Assembly: GCA_023954815.1 (NCBI GenBank)
Contig: JAGSHB010000001.1
Coordinates: 95,911 to 159,910, forward strand
DNA length: 64,000 nt
Direction of reading: 5' to 3'
Origin: Myxococcales bacterium
GTDB taxonomy: Bacteria; Myxococcota_A; UBA9042
The position numbers and the translations under genes were made by a program. Within the stretch, counting starts at the first letter, position 1, and the number at the start of each line of letters is the position of its first letter. Below are positions 34,539 to 43,214 of the stretch, one piece after another. The notes beneath the pieces are model-generated. The model was not told the origin of the DNA and made no database searches. It was given only the letters and a program-made list of their open reading frames with translations.

Positions 34539-35320
34539 GTGCGGCCCCCGCGCGTCGCTGAGTTGCGGGTCCACACCATCCGCAGGCCGTCCAGCGTCAG
34601 AAACTCGATGACTTCATCGACAATCGTCGTCTCTGCGCTGATGAGCGGTGCGAGGCCACCGGTGGCGATCACGGCCGGGCTCTCACCCAACTCGGCGCTG
34701 ATCCGTCGCACCAGCCCTTCCACCAAGCCCACGTAGCCAAAAACGAGCCCGGATTGGATGGCGTCGACCGTCGTTTTGCCAATGACGCTACGAGGCTTGG
34801 CGACATCGACGCGGGGGAGTTTGGCCGCCCGATTGAACAATGCGTCCGCGCTGATGCCCACGCCTGGCACGATGACCCCGCCGAGGTATTCACCGCGACC
34901 GCTGATGACGTCGAAGGTGGTAGCGGTACCGAAGTCGACGACGATACAGGCGCGCTTGCAGCGCTCATATGCTGCGATCGCATTGACGATTCGGTCCGCG
35001 CCGACCTCCCGTGGGTTGTCGTATAAGATCGGCATGCCGGTGCGAATTCCCGGCCCCACCACGGTCGCAGGATGGCCGAGCCACCGCTTGCAGAGCCCTT
35101 CGAAGACGGCTGTCAGCGGCGGCACCACCGAACCGATGATCGCGTGCTTAATCGCGTCGGTCGGAACGTTGCGCTGGGCCAGCAGTGTCCCCACGAGCGC
35201 GCTGTATTCGTCGCTGGTCGCACTGCGCCGACTTTCGATCCGAAGGTGGTCAACGAGTGTGTCGCCTTGGTAGATCCCCAGGACAGTGTTTGTATTTCCG
35301 ATGTCGATGGTGAGCAGCAT
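34535..35320 (-). CDS. coaX: Type III pantothenate kinase
   Basis: First committed step of coenzyme A synthesis, phosphorylating pantothenate with ATP. The 261-residue protein has DIGNTNTVLGIY at residues 5-16, GADRIVNAIAAYERC and DFGTATTFDV, the ASKHA motifs of the CoaX family. It lies six bases after birA and overlaps queE, in the common birA-coaX arrangement. Confidence 0.96.
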   Translation of the reverse strand: MLLTIDIGNTNTVLGIYQGDTLVDHLRIESRRSATSDEYSALVGTLLAQRNVPTDAIKHAIIGSVVPPLTAVFEGLCKRWLGHPATVVGPGIRTGMPILYDNPREVGADRIVNAIAAYERCKRACIVVDFGTATTFDVISGRGEYLGGVIVPGVGISADALFNRAAKLPRVDVAKPRSVIGKTTVDAIQSGLVFGYVGLVEGLVRRISAELGESPAVIATGGLAPLISAETTIVDEVIEFLTLDGLRMVWTRNSATRGGRT

Positions 35321-35326
35321 GGTCCC

Positions 35327-36217
35327 TCAGTGGGCCTTAGCTTGACCCGGAGCGGGCGGATGATGCCACGGCGGATCCGTCCTTGCATCCAACAGTCGAT
35401 GCGGCACGACCACACGCTGTGGACCGGTAGGCTCGGAGCCGTCCATCTCGCGTACGATGAGCCCCCCTGTCGCATCGAGTCCGCTCAGCCAAGCTGCCGT
35501 GCGCTGCCCATCGCCCAGATCGAGACCGACCTCTACGCCCGTAAAACGCAGGTTCTTGCCATGCAGCTCCGGCAAGAGACGGCCGCCGCGCAGCTGCCAC
35601 GCATCGACATGGTGGGCTATCGCCATCGCCAAGCGGCCAACCAGCCGATCTATATCAATGTGTGAGGCCCGTTCATCGAGCCCCGCGCAATAGGGGGCGA
35701 TCCCAGGTGGCGACGAGGGACGTGTCAGGTTGATACCCACGCCAGCCACCCAAAGCGCGGGCTGCTTTGGATCGGTAATGCGTTCGCACAACACGCCGGC
35801 TAGCTTGCGCTGATCTGCACCCATGAGCAGGTCATTTGGCCAGCGAATCCCTAGAAAATCACGCTCTTCGTTCAGATTCAGCTCGTCGCGCAAGGTCTCG
35901 ATCACCGCATGTCCCACCACGATGGACGCACTTGGCCACCGGTCGATAGGTAGCTGCACGCGGGTCGCAACAGTCAGCAAAATCGCCTCGCCAGGAGCCG
36001 CCTCCCAACGTCGGCCATATCGCCCCCTGCCGGCAGTCTGGTAGTCCGCCGTGATGAGCGCCCACGCACCGGTTGGCAGGGTCTCGCAGCGGGCCAACGC
36101 TGCGGCGTCTTGGTTGGTCGACCGGGTCTGTGTCTTGACTACGGGTGCCAGCCAGCGGCCATCGAGCGCCGCCGCGATCACCGATGATCGCTCAGCTAGA
36201 CTTCGGCCTTCGGACAT
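35327..36217 (-). CDS. birA: Biotin--protein ligase (no DNA-binding domain)
   Basis: Attaches biotin to carrier proteins such as the acetyl-CoA carboxylase subunit. The 296-residue enzyme has GRGRYGRRW (63-71), RWPNDLL and KLAGVLCE, the family motifs. Only the catalytic and C-terminal domains are present, so it is the non-repressor class. ATG 36217 shares a base with the nadC stop (TAATG). Confidence 0.95.
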   Translation of the reverse strand: MSEGRSLAERSSVIAAALDGRWLAPVVKTQTRSTNQDAAALARCETLPTGAWALITADYQTAGRGRYGRRWEAAPGEAILLTVATRVQLPIDRWPSASIVVGHAVIETLRDELNLNEERDFLGIRWPNDLLMGADQRKLAGVLCERITDPKQPALWVAGVGINLTRPSSPPGIAPYCAGLDERASHIDIDRLVGRLAMAIAHHVDAWQLRGGRLLPELHGKNLRFTGVEVGLDLGDGQRTAAWLSGLDATGGLIVREMDGSEPTGPQRVVVPHRLLDARTDPPWHHPPAPGQAKAH

Positions 36218-37065
36218 TATTTGTCGAGCCGCAAGGACAGATCGGCCACGGTCACCGTGTGGGTCAGGCCCCCGAGTGAGATGAAGTCCACACCGGTCTC
36301 CGCCACCTCAGCCAGACGCGGCAGCGTCATGTTGCCACTGGCCTCGATTTGCACGCGCCCAGCCACCTGAGTCACGCCTTCACTGAGCTCCGCTGTCGTC
36401 ATATTGTCGAGCATCACCACGTCTGCACCGGCGGCGATGGCCGCCTCGAGCTGACTGAGGGCCTCGAGTTCGACTTCGACCTTGAGCAGGTGGGAGCCTC
36501 CGCTGCGCGCTCGTTTGACCGCCTGCGCCACACCACCGGCCGCCATGATGTGGTTTTCTTTGATGAGGATGCCGGCATCGAGGGCTGTGCGATGGTTGCC
36601 GCAGCCGCCGGTGCGCACGGCGTATTTGTCGAGACTACGAAAGCCCGGCAGCGTCTTGCGCGTGTCCAAGATGATGGTGTCCGTATGGGCCACTGCGTCG
36701 GCACAGGCGCGCGCGTACGTCGCGATCCCCGACATGCGGCCGATGAAGTTCAGCGCCAGCCGCTCGGCCGTCAAAATCGCGCTGACGCGACCGACAATGG
36801 TGAGCACGCGGGTGCCAGGCGTCACCCGTTGGCCTTCGGCGACGTGCTGCGTTACGACCAACGTCGGATCGAGCCGCTGCATCACCAAGGCAAATAACGG
36901 GCCCCCAGCGATGATCGCTTCCGACTTGGCCCAGACCCCAGCGGAGCCCATGAGCTCCGGGTCTACCGTCGTGAGAGTTGCGGCATCGCCAGTGCCAATA
37001 TCCTCGGTCAAAGCGAGGTCGATGAGGGTGCGAATGGCGGGAGTATCAAACCACATGGCGCGCAT
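36217..37065 (-). CDS. nadC: Nicotinate-nucleotide pyrophosphorylase (carboxylating)
   Basis: Converts quinolinate and PRPP to nicotinate mononucleotide in NAD synthesis. A 282-residue protein with EDIGTGDAATLTT, RLALNFIGRMSGIAT, DTRKTLPGFRSLDKYAV and the helical ending VDFISLGGLTH. The start is uncertain: ATG 37065, or ATG 37056 three codons later, both lacking a strong ribosome site; a frame opens to 37098. It begins the run nadC-birA-coaX-queE-pyk, whose genes are joined by overlaps or gaps of at most 45 bases. Confidence 0.95.
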   Translation of the reverse strand: MRAMWFDTPAIRTLIDLALTEDIGTGDAATLTTVDPELMGSAGVWAKSEAIIAGGPLFALVMQRLDPTLVVTQHVAEGQRVTPGTRVLTIVGRVSAILTAERLALNFIGRMSGIATYARACADAVAHTDTIILDTRKTLPGFRSLDKYAVRTGGCGNHRTALDAGILIKENHIMAAGGVAQAVKRARSGGSHLLKVEVELEALSQLEAAIAAGADVVMLDNMTTAELSEGVTQVAGRVQIEASGNMTLPRLAEVAETGVDFISLGGLTHTVTVADLSLRLDK

Positions 37066-37132
37066 TGTAGGGAGCCGCTCGCCGTTGGCAATCACCACGG
37101 CAAATCGCGTCGCTCACAATGGCTGGCCGTAG

Positions 37133-38317
37133 TTAGATACTTGGGTCGACGATCTGCTGGGGTTTGAACCCTGGCTTGGCCGCAGCCGTGAGATCAGCGG
37201 CGTACTCCGCCAGCCGCTGCGTCATCTGAAAGCCCCACTTATCCCGTACTTGGCGACAGTGATTCAGATCCACTTCGCTTACCAGGACGCCATCGCGCAC
37301 GCGGCTCAGCCCAGGAGTGCGACCACCATTGGGCGCCGTGACATAGCTCGACCCGTAGAAGTGACCAAAATCGTGGTGCGCCTGCTTGCCATCACCGGAT
37401 GTGAAGGCGTTGGGGAAGGTCTCGGTACCAATGCGGTTGATCGAAGCGGAGAAGTAGTTGTTGGCGATGGACGCACACCGCGCCTCGATCGGCCACAGGG
37501 GCTCACTCAGCGCGCCGACCGTCGCCGAGGGGTTGAACACGATCTCCGCGCCATTGATGCCGAACATCATCCAGTTCAGCGGGTGGTGGCGGCCATAGCA
37601 GATGTTGATGCCGACGTTACCGAACTGCGTCACGAACACGGGATGACCGGTGTCGCCTTCCATGTAGTAGGTCGACTCGTTGAAGTCCCCGACCCTGGGA
37701 ATATGGACCTTACGGTGGCTGCCGATGACGTTGCCGTTGTTGCCAATGACGACCGCCGTGTTGTGGATCGTGCCGCCGTGGGTCTCATCACGCTCCAAGA
37801 TCGGCGAGACGATGACCATGTTGTAGCGGCGAGCGAGACGCGCGAGCAGCTGCGTGGACGGCCCATCAACAGGCTCCGCAAACTCCAGCCACGGTTCTTT
37901 TTCGCGGGTGCAGAAGGCGAACGGCATCGTCCACGCTTCTTGCAGACACAGCACATTGACGCCCATCTCGCCGGCGGCGTGGATCATCTGTACGTGACGA
38001 TCGACGATCGCCTGATACTGCTCGGCGACAGGCGCGCTCGTGGAGCCGGTCACCTGCATCTGGATGACGCCGATCCGCACGACGCGCGGTTTGCGCAGCT
38101 GCTCGGGGTTGGCGTTAAACTTATACGCCGCAATGTCGAAGTTGCCGTGGGCGGCGAGCTTTTCTGCCCGGGGCGTGAGCGGCAGCTCGTCGGGCATGTC
38201 GCCGTACAGGATGCGCCAAGCCTCCCGCTGGTCTTTCGCCGGGATCTTCTTCAGCAGGGACTCCAGGCTCTCGACCTCTCCTGGGAGTTCGGTCTTCTTT
38301 TCGGACTTCTTGCTCAT
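37133..38317 (-). CDS. Beta-ureidopropionase (nitrilase superfamily)
   Basis: Hydrolyses N-carbamoyl-beta-alanine to beta-alanine in reductive pyrimidine degradation. The 394-residue protein matches the eukaryotic/bacterial UPB1 type in length and motifs: [27 protein letters not shown] (catalytic Glu), [15 protein letters not shown] (catalytic Lys), [16 protein letters not shown] (catalytic Cys), [12 protein letters not shown] and TPGLSR. ATG 38317 is preferred with GAAGAGG upstream. No other pyrimidine catabolism gene lies here; beta-alanine would feed the pantothenate/CoA pathway, whose kinase CoaX is 2.8 kb away, a loose link. Confidence 0.93.
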   Translation of the reverse strand: MSKKSEKKTELPGEVESLESLLKKIPAKDQREAWRILYGDMPDELPLTPRAEKLAAHGNFDIAAYKFNANPEQLRKPRVVRIGVIQMQVTGSTSAPVAEQYQAIVDRHVQMIHAAGEMGVNVLCLQEAWTMPFAFCTREKEPWLEFAEPVDGPSTQLLARLARRYNMVIVSPILERDETHGGTIHNTAVVIGNNGNVIGSHRKVHIPRVGDFNESTYYMEGDTGHPVFVTQFGNVGINICYGRHHPLNWMMFGINGAEIVFNPSATVGALSEPLWPIEARCASIANNYFSASINRIGTETFPNAFTSGDGKQAHHDFGHFYGSSYVTAPNGGRTPGLSRVRDGVLVSEVDLNHCRQVRDKWGFQMTQRLAEYAADLTAAAKPGFKPQQIVDPSI

Positions 38318-38331
38318 AGGATTTGCCTCTT

Positions 38332-38381
38332 CATCTGAGTAGAGCGCGCACCGGGGCGCATCAACATCTGAGTGGAGCGCG
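38332..38381 (-). repeat. 17-bp direct repeats upstream of the beta-ureidopropionase gene
   Basis: CATCTGAGTAGAGCGCG at 38332-38348 and CATCTGAGTGGAGCGCG at 38365-38381, one mismatch, period 33 bases (about three helical turns). They lie 15 to 64 bases ahead of ATG 38317 on the minus strand and could be paired operator sites. Confidence 0.5.
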
Positions 38382-38446
38382 GAGCATAGCGCATCGTCGT
38401 TCCCGCGTCCGCCCACCACCAGCGGGATTATTCGAGGGTGGTGCCA

Positions 38447-38467
38447 TAGGACAGAAACAGTCCTATC
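38447..38467. promoter_or_regulatory. Inverted repeat in the gap before priA
   Basis: Perfect seven-base inverted repeat ATAGGAC / GTCCTAT with an AGAAACA loop, in the divergent gap between beta-ureidopropionase and priA. Candidate operator or structured leader for either gene. Confidence 0.4.
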
Positions 38468-38595
38468 AAACCCATTCGTGGCTTGCGGCGGTCGTCTCAG
38501 AGCCCCAACCTGAGGCCGTGAGTCGCAAGCCGCCATCCAAGACCTCTCGCAGTCGTCCGAAAGCCCATGCGGGCCTCGGTGCAGGAGGTCGTTTT

Positions 38596-40854
38596 GTGCG
38601 CGGCGTCGAGGTGGCCGTGGCGACGGCGACGGGGCTGTTGAGCTATGGCGTGCCCATCGGTCTGACCGCGCAGTTGCTGCCGGGGATGCGCGTTCGGGTG
38701 CCCGTTCGGGGGCGGCTGCACGTCGGCGTTATCTGGCGCGAGGCGGCGGTTGCCGATCTCGACTGCCCGGCGAGTAAGCTGCGCCCGTTGGACACGGTGC
38801 TGGATGACACCCCTCTGCTCCCGGAGCCGCTGCTGCGGGCGTTGGCATTTGCGGCGAAGTACTATCAGGTGCCCATTGGCCAAGCCATGCGGTTGGCGCT
38901 GCCCGGACCGCTGCGGCGCACGGGTGTCAAAGGCGATCAGGTGCCTACAAAGACCCGATGGATGGTCGGGCGAATCGACGGCTTGGAGTGGCCCACCGAT
39001 CTAAAGAAAGCCGAGCGTCGGGTGCTGGAGCGGGTGCTGGCGCAGGGCGAGGTGTCCGCTGGCGACTTGCGCCGCGCGTCCGATCCGCTCACGGGCGGGT
39101 TCAAGCGCATCGCGGTGCCCCAACGCTTGTTGGCGTCTCTGGCTGAGCGCGGCCTGGTTCGGTTGTGGGAGGAGCACGTCCGCCGAGATCCCCTCGGCAT
39201 GCGCAAGCCAGTGCCGCCCGAGCCCGCGCCTGCGCCGACTGAAGAGCAGATCGAGGTGCTGGCGGCGCTCTACCAGGCGCTGAAAGCCCGTAAATACGGC
39301 GGTTTTGTGCTGCGCGGGGTGACGGGCAGCGGCAAGACCGAGGTCTATCTGTCGCTGATTGAGCGCGCCTTGGCACAGGGCAGGGGGGCCGTGGTCTTGG
39401 TGCCCGAGATCGCGCTGACGCCGCAGTTGGTTCACCGCTTCCGGGCTCGCTTTGGCGACCAGGTGGCGGCGCTACATTCGGGGATGAGCGACGGCGAGCG
39501 CCTGGATCAGCACGGGCGGGTGCGCAGCGGTGAGGCGCGCATTGTCATCGGCCCGAGGTCGGCCTTGTTCGCCCCGGTTTTTGATCTCGGTGTGATCATC
39601 CTCGACGAGTGTCACGATCCGAGCTTCAAGCAGCAGTCGGGGCTGCGCTATCACGCCCGCGATCTGGCCTTGGTGCGCGCCCGCGAGTCTGGCGCTGTCT
39701 GTGTGCTGGGTTCGGCGACGCCGAGCTGCGAAGAGATGGTGCTGGTCGGCAGTGGTCGGTTGCAGCTGTTGGAGATGATTCGGCGCGTGGCGAACCGCCC
39801 GATGCCCGAGTCCTTCGTCATCGATTTGAAAGAAGCGGAGCGCCTGCCCGATCCGGATGACGATCAACGGCCCAGCCTGCTGTCGGTGCCGCTACGCGAT
39901 GCGATTGCAGATACCTTGGCCCGAAAAGAGCAGGTCATCTTGCTGCATAACCGCCGCGGTTTCGCCACGACGGTCGTGTGCGCGGGGTGCGGCGACGCCG
40001 TGGAATGCCCAGAGTGCGCCATCAGCTTGACCTGGCACAAACGGCAGGCGCGGCTGCGCTGTCACTATTGCGATCACACCGTCGACCGCGACCAACCGTG
40101 CCGGCAATGCAGTGGTCGCAACTTTCTACGGGTGGGTACGGGCACAGAGCGCATTGAGCACACACTCGCCGAGCAGCTGCCGGGTGCGCGCATCGCCCGC
40201 TTTGACCGAGACACGGCGACGGGCCAACGCATGCTCGACACCCTACAGCGCTTCCGTGATCGCGAGTTGGATGTCCTGGTGGGCACGCAGATGTTGGCCA
40301 AGGGTCACGACTTTCCAGCGGTGACCCTCGTCGGTGTCCTGTTGGCGGAGACCGGACTGCGCGTGCCGGATTTCAGGGCCTCGGAGCGCACCTTCCAACT
40401 GTTGACCCAGGTGGCTGGTCGCGCCGGCCGCGGTGAGCGCCCCGGGCAAGTTTTGGTGCAGAGCTGGGCGCCAGAGCATCCCGCCATCATGAGCGCACTT
40501 CGGCACGATCACCCGAGTTTTGTCGCTGAAGAGCTGGAGCGCCGCCGCGTGGGGGGCTATCCGCCCTATGCCCACCTAGCCCTGCTCGAGACGCGCCACA
40601 CCGATCAGCAGCGCGCGTTGGCGGGGGCTCGCACGTTGGCGGAAGGGCTCAAATCCCATGGCGCCGATATTCGGGGGCCGGTGGCTGCGGGTGTGTCGAA
40701 GCTGCGCGGCGTGTTCCGCTTTCATGTCTTGATTCGGTCGGGCCATCGTCCGACGCTGCACGGTCAGCTCAAGTGGGCCCGCAGCGTGGCCCAGGGCGCA
40801 TTGCCGCCCGGCGTCCAACTCTTCGTCGACGTCGATCCCGGCGACTTCAGCTAG
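38596..40854 (+). CDS. priA: Primosomal protein N', PriA helicase
   Basis: Restarts stalled replication forks. The 752-residue protein has the N-terminal 3'-end-binding domain ([21 protein letters not shown]), Walker [13 protein letters not shown], the DExH box DECHD, a zinc module with eight cysteines (CAGC, CPEC, CHYC, CRQC) and helicase motifs [15 protein letters not shown] and [12 protein letters not shown] 38596 is chosen because AGGAGG lies seven bases before it and the conserved domain starts right there; the frame stays open to 38323. The stop TAG at 40852 lies within the arm of a structured repeat. Confidence 0.95.
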   Translation: MRGVEVAVATATGLLSYGVPIGLTAQLLPGMRVRVPVRGRLHVGVIWREAAVADLDCPASKLRPLDTVLDDTPLLPEPLLRALAFAAKYYQVPIGQAMRLALPGPLRRTGVKGDQVPTKTRWMVGRIDGLEWPTDLKKAERRVLERVLAQGEVSAGDLRRASDPLTGGFKRIAVPQRLLASLAERGLVRLWEEHVRRDPLGMRKPVPPEPAPAPTEEQIEVLAALYQALKARKYGGFVLRGVTGSGKTEVYLSLIERALAQGRGAVVLVPEIALTPQLVHRFRARFGDQVAALHSGMSDGERLDQHGRVRSGEARIVIGPRSALFAPVFDLGVIILDECHDPSFKQQSGLRYHARDLALVRARESGAVCVLGSATPSCEEMVLVGSGRLQLLEMIRRVANRPMPESFVIDLKEAERLPDPDDDQRPSLLSVPLRDAIADTLARKEQVILLHNRRGFATTVVCAGCGDAVECPECAISLTWHKRQARLRCHYCDHTVDRDQPCRQCSGRNFLRVGTGTERIEHTLAEQLPGARIARFDRDTATGQRMLDTLQRFRDRELDVLVGTQMLAKGHDFPAVTLVGVLLAETGLRVPDFRASERTFQLLTQVAGRAGRGERPGQVLVQSWAPEHPAIMSALRHDHPSFVAEELERRRVGGYPPYAHLALLETRHTDQQRALAGARTLAEGLKSHGADIRGPVAAGVSKLRGVFRFHVLIRSGHRPTLHGQLKWARSVAQGALPPGVQLFVDVDPGDFS

Positions 40855-40897
40855 GGATGTGCTGCGTCATTTCATGACTATCGCAGCACATCCCTAG
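40851..40897 (+). terminator. Perfect 16-bp hairpin at the end of priA
   Basis: CTAGGGATGTGCTGCG (40851-40866) and CGCAGCACATCCCTAG (40882-40897) pair perfectly around a 15-base loop. TTTTC follows the second arm, and the priA stop codon TAG (40852-40854) is inside the first arm. It should serve as a transcription terminator and RNA 3'-end stabiliser. Confidence 0.7.
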
Positions 40898-41110
40898 TTT
40901 TCTTCATTATTGGGGGGCTAAGAGCGCCCCCACCCGCGGCGAGCCGCGGGTTCCCCATCTCTGGGCCTGCGCTGCGTCCTTTCATGAGGATCGCAGCACA
41001 TCCCTAGTTTTCTTCATTATTGGGGGGCTAAGAGCGCCCCCACCCGCGGCGAGCCGCGGGTTCCCCATCTCTGGGCCTGCGCTGCATCCTTTCATGAGGA
41101 TCGCAGCAGC
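40851..41110 (+). repeat. Structured dispersed repeat, copy 2, as a 110-bp tandem array
   Basis: Two near-identical 110-base units (phases starting 40861 and 40971) and a truncated third (41081-41110) fill the gap between convergent priA and the lipoprotein gene. Each unit has the hairpin stem CGCAGCACATCCCTAG or a partial, a T-rich TAGTTTTCTTCATTATT stretch, a G-run hairpin, a perfect nine-base stem (ACCCGCGGC / GCCGCGGGT) and TTCCCCATCTCT. A matching element with compensatory stem changes lies inverted at 32124-32238. Confidence 0.85.
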
Positions 41111-41124
41111 ATGCTGCGCCAGCG

Positions 41125-43197
41125 CTATTCCTGACGGGTCGCGTAGAACGTGGCTTTGACCTTCTGCGATTTGCCGCCGATTTTCACCTGCATGTTCCAG
41201 TCGCAGGGGTAGGTCGACTTGCCGATGGAGTCGATGACCATGTCCTGGTTGTCGTCGAACACAGCGCAACCCTCGGTCTTCAGCGTCATCGTGTTGCCTT
41301 TGCCCGTACTGGTGTCGAGCGAGGTCAGCTGCGACTCGATGTAGCCCGCTCCTAGCTTGACAAGCAGATCGCATGTGCCAGCGAGGAAGGTCTCAGTGAC
41401 TAGCGTTTGCTTCGCCGCCAACTGCTTACCGAAGTCAGCGCAGCAGGTATCTTTGATCAGGCACTGTTTGCCGCCGAGCAGGCTCTTCACCAGCTTCTCG
41501 TAGGAGTCGACCACGGGCGCGGCCGGGTTTTTCGGGTCGGCGGTGATTACAGGTAGCAGCTGCTTCTGGATGATGTAGTTGAGCAATGCGCCCCACTTCA
41601 CCGTGAGGCCGTGCTCGCCGATTTTGATCTCGCTCTTGATGGCGTCGCGCCACAGGTCGAACGAGCCGACGATGGCCTCCTGTTGAAAGGCGACGAAGCT
41701 GAAGGTCTTCTTGCCGCAGTTCGGGTCATTGGGGTTACACGCTTGACCGAGTGACCATTTGTACGTGACGGACTGCCAGTCGGCTTTGGTCTGGTCTTTG
41801 GGCAGGAAGCCTGTGCTATCGGGCTCCTTCTTCAACGTGATGACGCCACCCATCTCCAGGTTGGTCAGAATCTTACCGAGATCGGCACCGGTGTTGAGGC
41901 CTGTTTTCACATTCGCTGGCAGGTAGCCGTACAGAATGCCGTCGAGGAACTTCACGATCAGCGCACCGAATGGCTGCTTGAGGTTCTTGATGTCTGGCTT
42001 CTTCACGTCCTCGAAGATGAGCCCACAGAAGCTATCGAGTTTGCCGTTGCCCAGTGAGCACGCGAGCGACAAGGTGCCCGCGATCGGATCGGTGAGGATG
42101 TCGAAGACGGCCTTGAACACGAACTCGACCTTGTCTGGCAAGATCGAGAGCAGATCGAGGTGGGTGACCATGTCGTATGAGCCCTTGATGCGCGGCGGCA
42201 AGTCTTTGACAAGCACGGTGACATCGGAGCCTTCGATGGCCTTCGTACCCGGGTTCCACGTGACCGATGCGCCGGTATCAACACAGCCTGCGGCACGCGT
42301 CGCGCCGACATTGCTCTTCGCTGCAACGCCGATGACCGTGAATGTCACCGGGTTACCACCATTGTCGCCGACTTCCTTTTCGACCCACTTCGCGAACGCG
42401 GGGTAGGTGATGGTCCAGGGCTTGTCCCACTGCAGATTGCCGGGGCTCTCCCATTGCGCCTTGGGCAGCACATCGCCGAGGTCGATGTCCTTGCAGGCGG
42501 GCTGCCCTGCGGTCTCCTGCCTAGTCAGGCGGGCCTTGAGGTGGACAAGATCCAATTGGTTGCTCGAGCCTTTGTAGGTTAGACGAATCTGCAGCGGTCC
42601 TTTCGCTTTCGAGATGACGTGCACACCGAATACGCGTGCCCCAATGCTCTCGTCATCTGGGGTGACCGCCGCGATGTCGATTGTCCCTGGGGTGCCGCCG
42701 GCCTTGAGTTCACTCATGGCCATGCCATTTTCGTCGGTGAAGACGTTTTCGATCAGGACATCCACCGCGCTGTTGCTCGGGTCGATCTTGGCAAAGCGCA
42801 CCAACACATCGGCCTTTGGCTGGCCGTCGACGAGGTACTGCACGTAGATCTTCCGCACGCTATTTTGCGGCAAGTTCAGCTTGCAGGCGTCAGCGCAGAC
42901 GCCGCCAAAATCGTCCTTGTTGCCGTTGGGCATCGCAAACCGCAGCTCTTTGTTGCTGGGCGCGACCCCGGTATCCGTTCCGCCCGCGGCCGTATCCTCG
43001 CCGCCGGTCGCCGTCCCGGTGTCCCCACCCGTCGCATCTGGTCCACCTGTACCGTCGCCAAAGAGGGTGCCCGAGCCATCGCCGCCGGCACCGTCTGGGT
43101 ACATGACTGTGCCTATGGTGCCGTCTGATCCGCAGCCCATACCGAGCAGTGCCGTGCACAGCAGCAGGGGCAACATCGAGTTACGCAGCTTGTTCAT
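41125..43197 (-). CDS. Secreted lipoprotein of unknown family
   Basis: A 690-residue lipoprotein (lipobox GMGC after a 20-residue signal). A linker rich in Gly, Asp and Thr leads to an Ig-like beta domain (LNLPQNSVRKIYVQYLVDG; about 80-200), a beta/alpha middle part and a Cys-containing end (CLIKDTCCADFGKQL). The DNGG and TDENGMA segments resemble invasin/Ig-like modules, tentatively. ATG 43197 follows GGAG by eight bases. Last gene of the five-gene minus-strand run. Confidence 0.85.
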   Translation of the reverse strand: MNKLRNSMLPLLLCTALLGMGCGSDGTIGTVMYPDGAGGDGSGTLFGDGTGGPDATGGDTGTATGGEDTAAGGTDTGVAPSNKELRFAMPNGNKDDFGGVCADACKLNLPQNSVRKIYVQYLVDGQPKADVLVRFAKIDPSNSAVDVLIENVFTDENGMAMSELKAGGTPGTIDIAAVTPDDESIGARVFGVHVISKAKGPLQIRLTYKGSSNQLDLVHLKARLTRQETAGQPACKDIDLGDVLPKAQWESPGNLQWDKPWTITYPAFAKWVEKEVGDNGGNPVTFTVIGVAAKSNVGATRAAGCVDTGASVTWNPGTKAIEGSDVTVLVKDLPPRIKGSYDMVTHLDLLSILPDKVEFVFKAVFDILTDPIAGTLSLACSLGNGKLDSFCGLIFEDVKKPDIKNLKQPFGALIVKFLDGILYGYLPANVKTGLNTGADLGKILTNLEMGGVITLKKEPDSTGFLPKDQTKADWQSVTYKWSLGQACNPNDPNCGKKTFSFVAFQQEAIVGSFDLWRDAIKSEIKIGEHGLTVKWGALLNYIIQKQLLPVITADPKNPAAPVVDSYEKLVKSLLGGKQCLIKDTCCADFGKQLAAKQTLVTETFLAGTCDLLVKLGAGYIESQLTSLDTSTGKGNTMTLKTEGCAVFDDNQDMVIDSIGKSTYPCDWNMQVKIGGKSQKVKATFYATRQE

Positions 43198-43214
43198 CTC
43201 AGGTCTCCGGTCCA

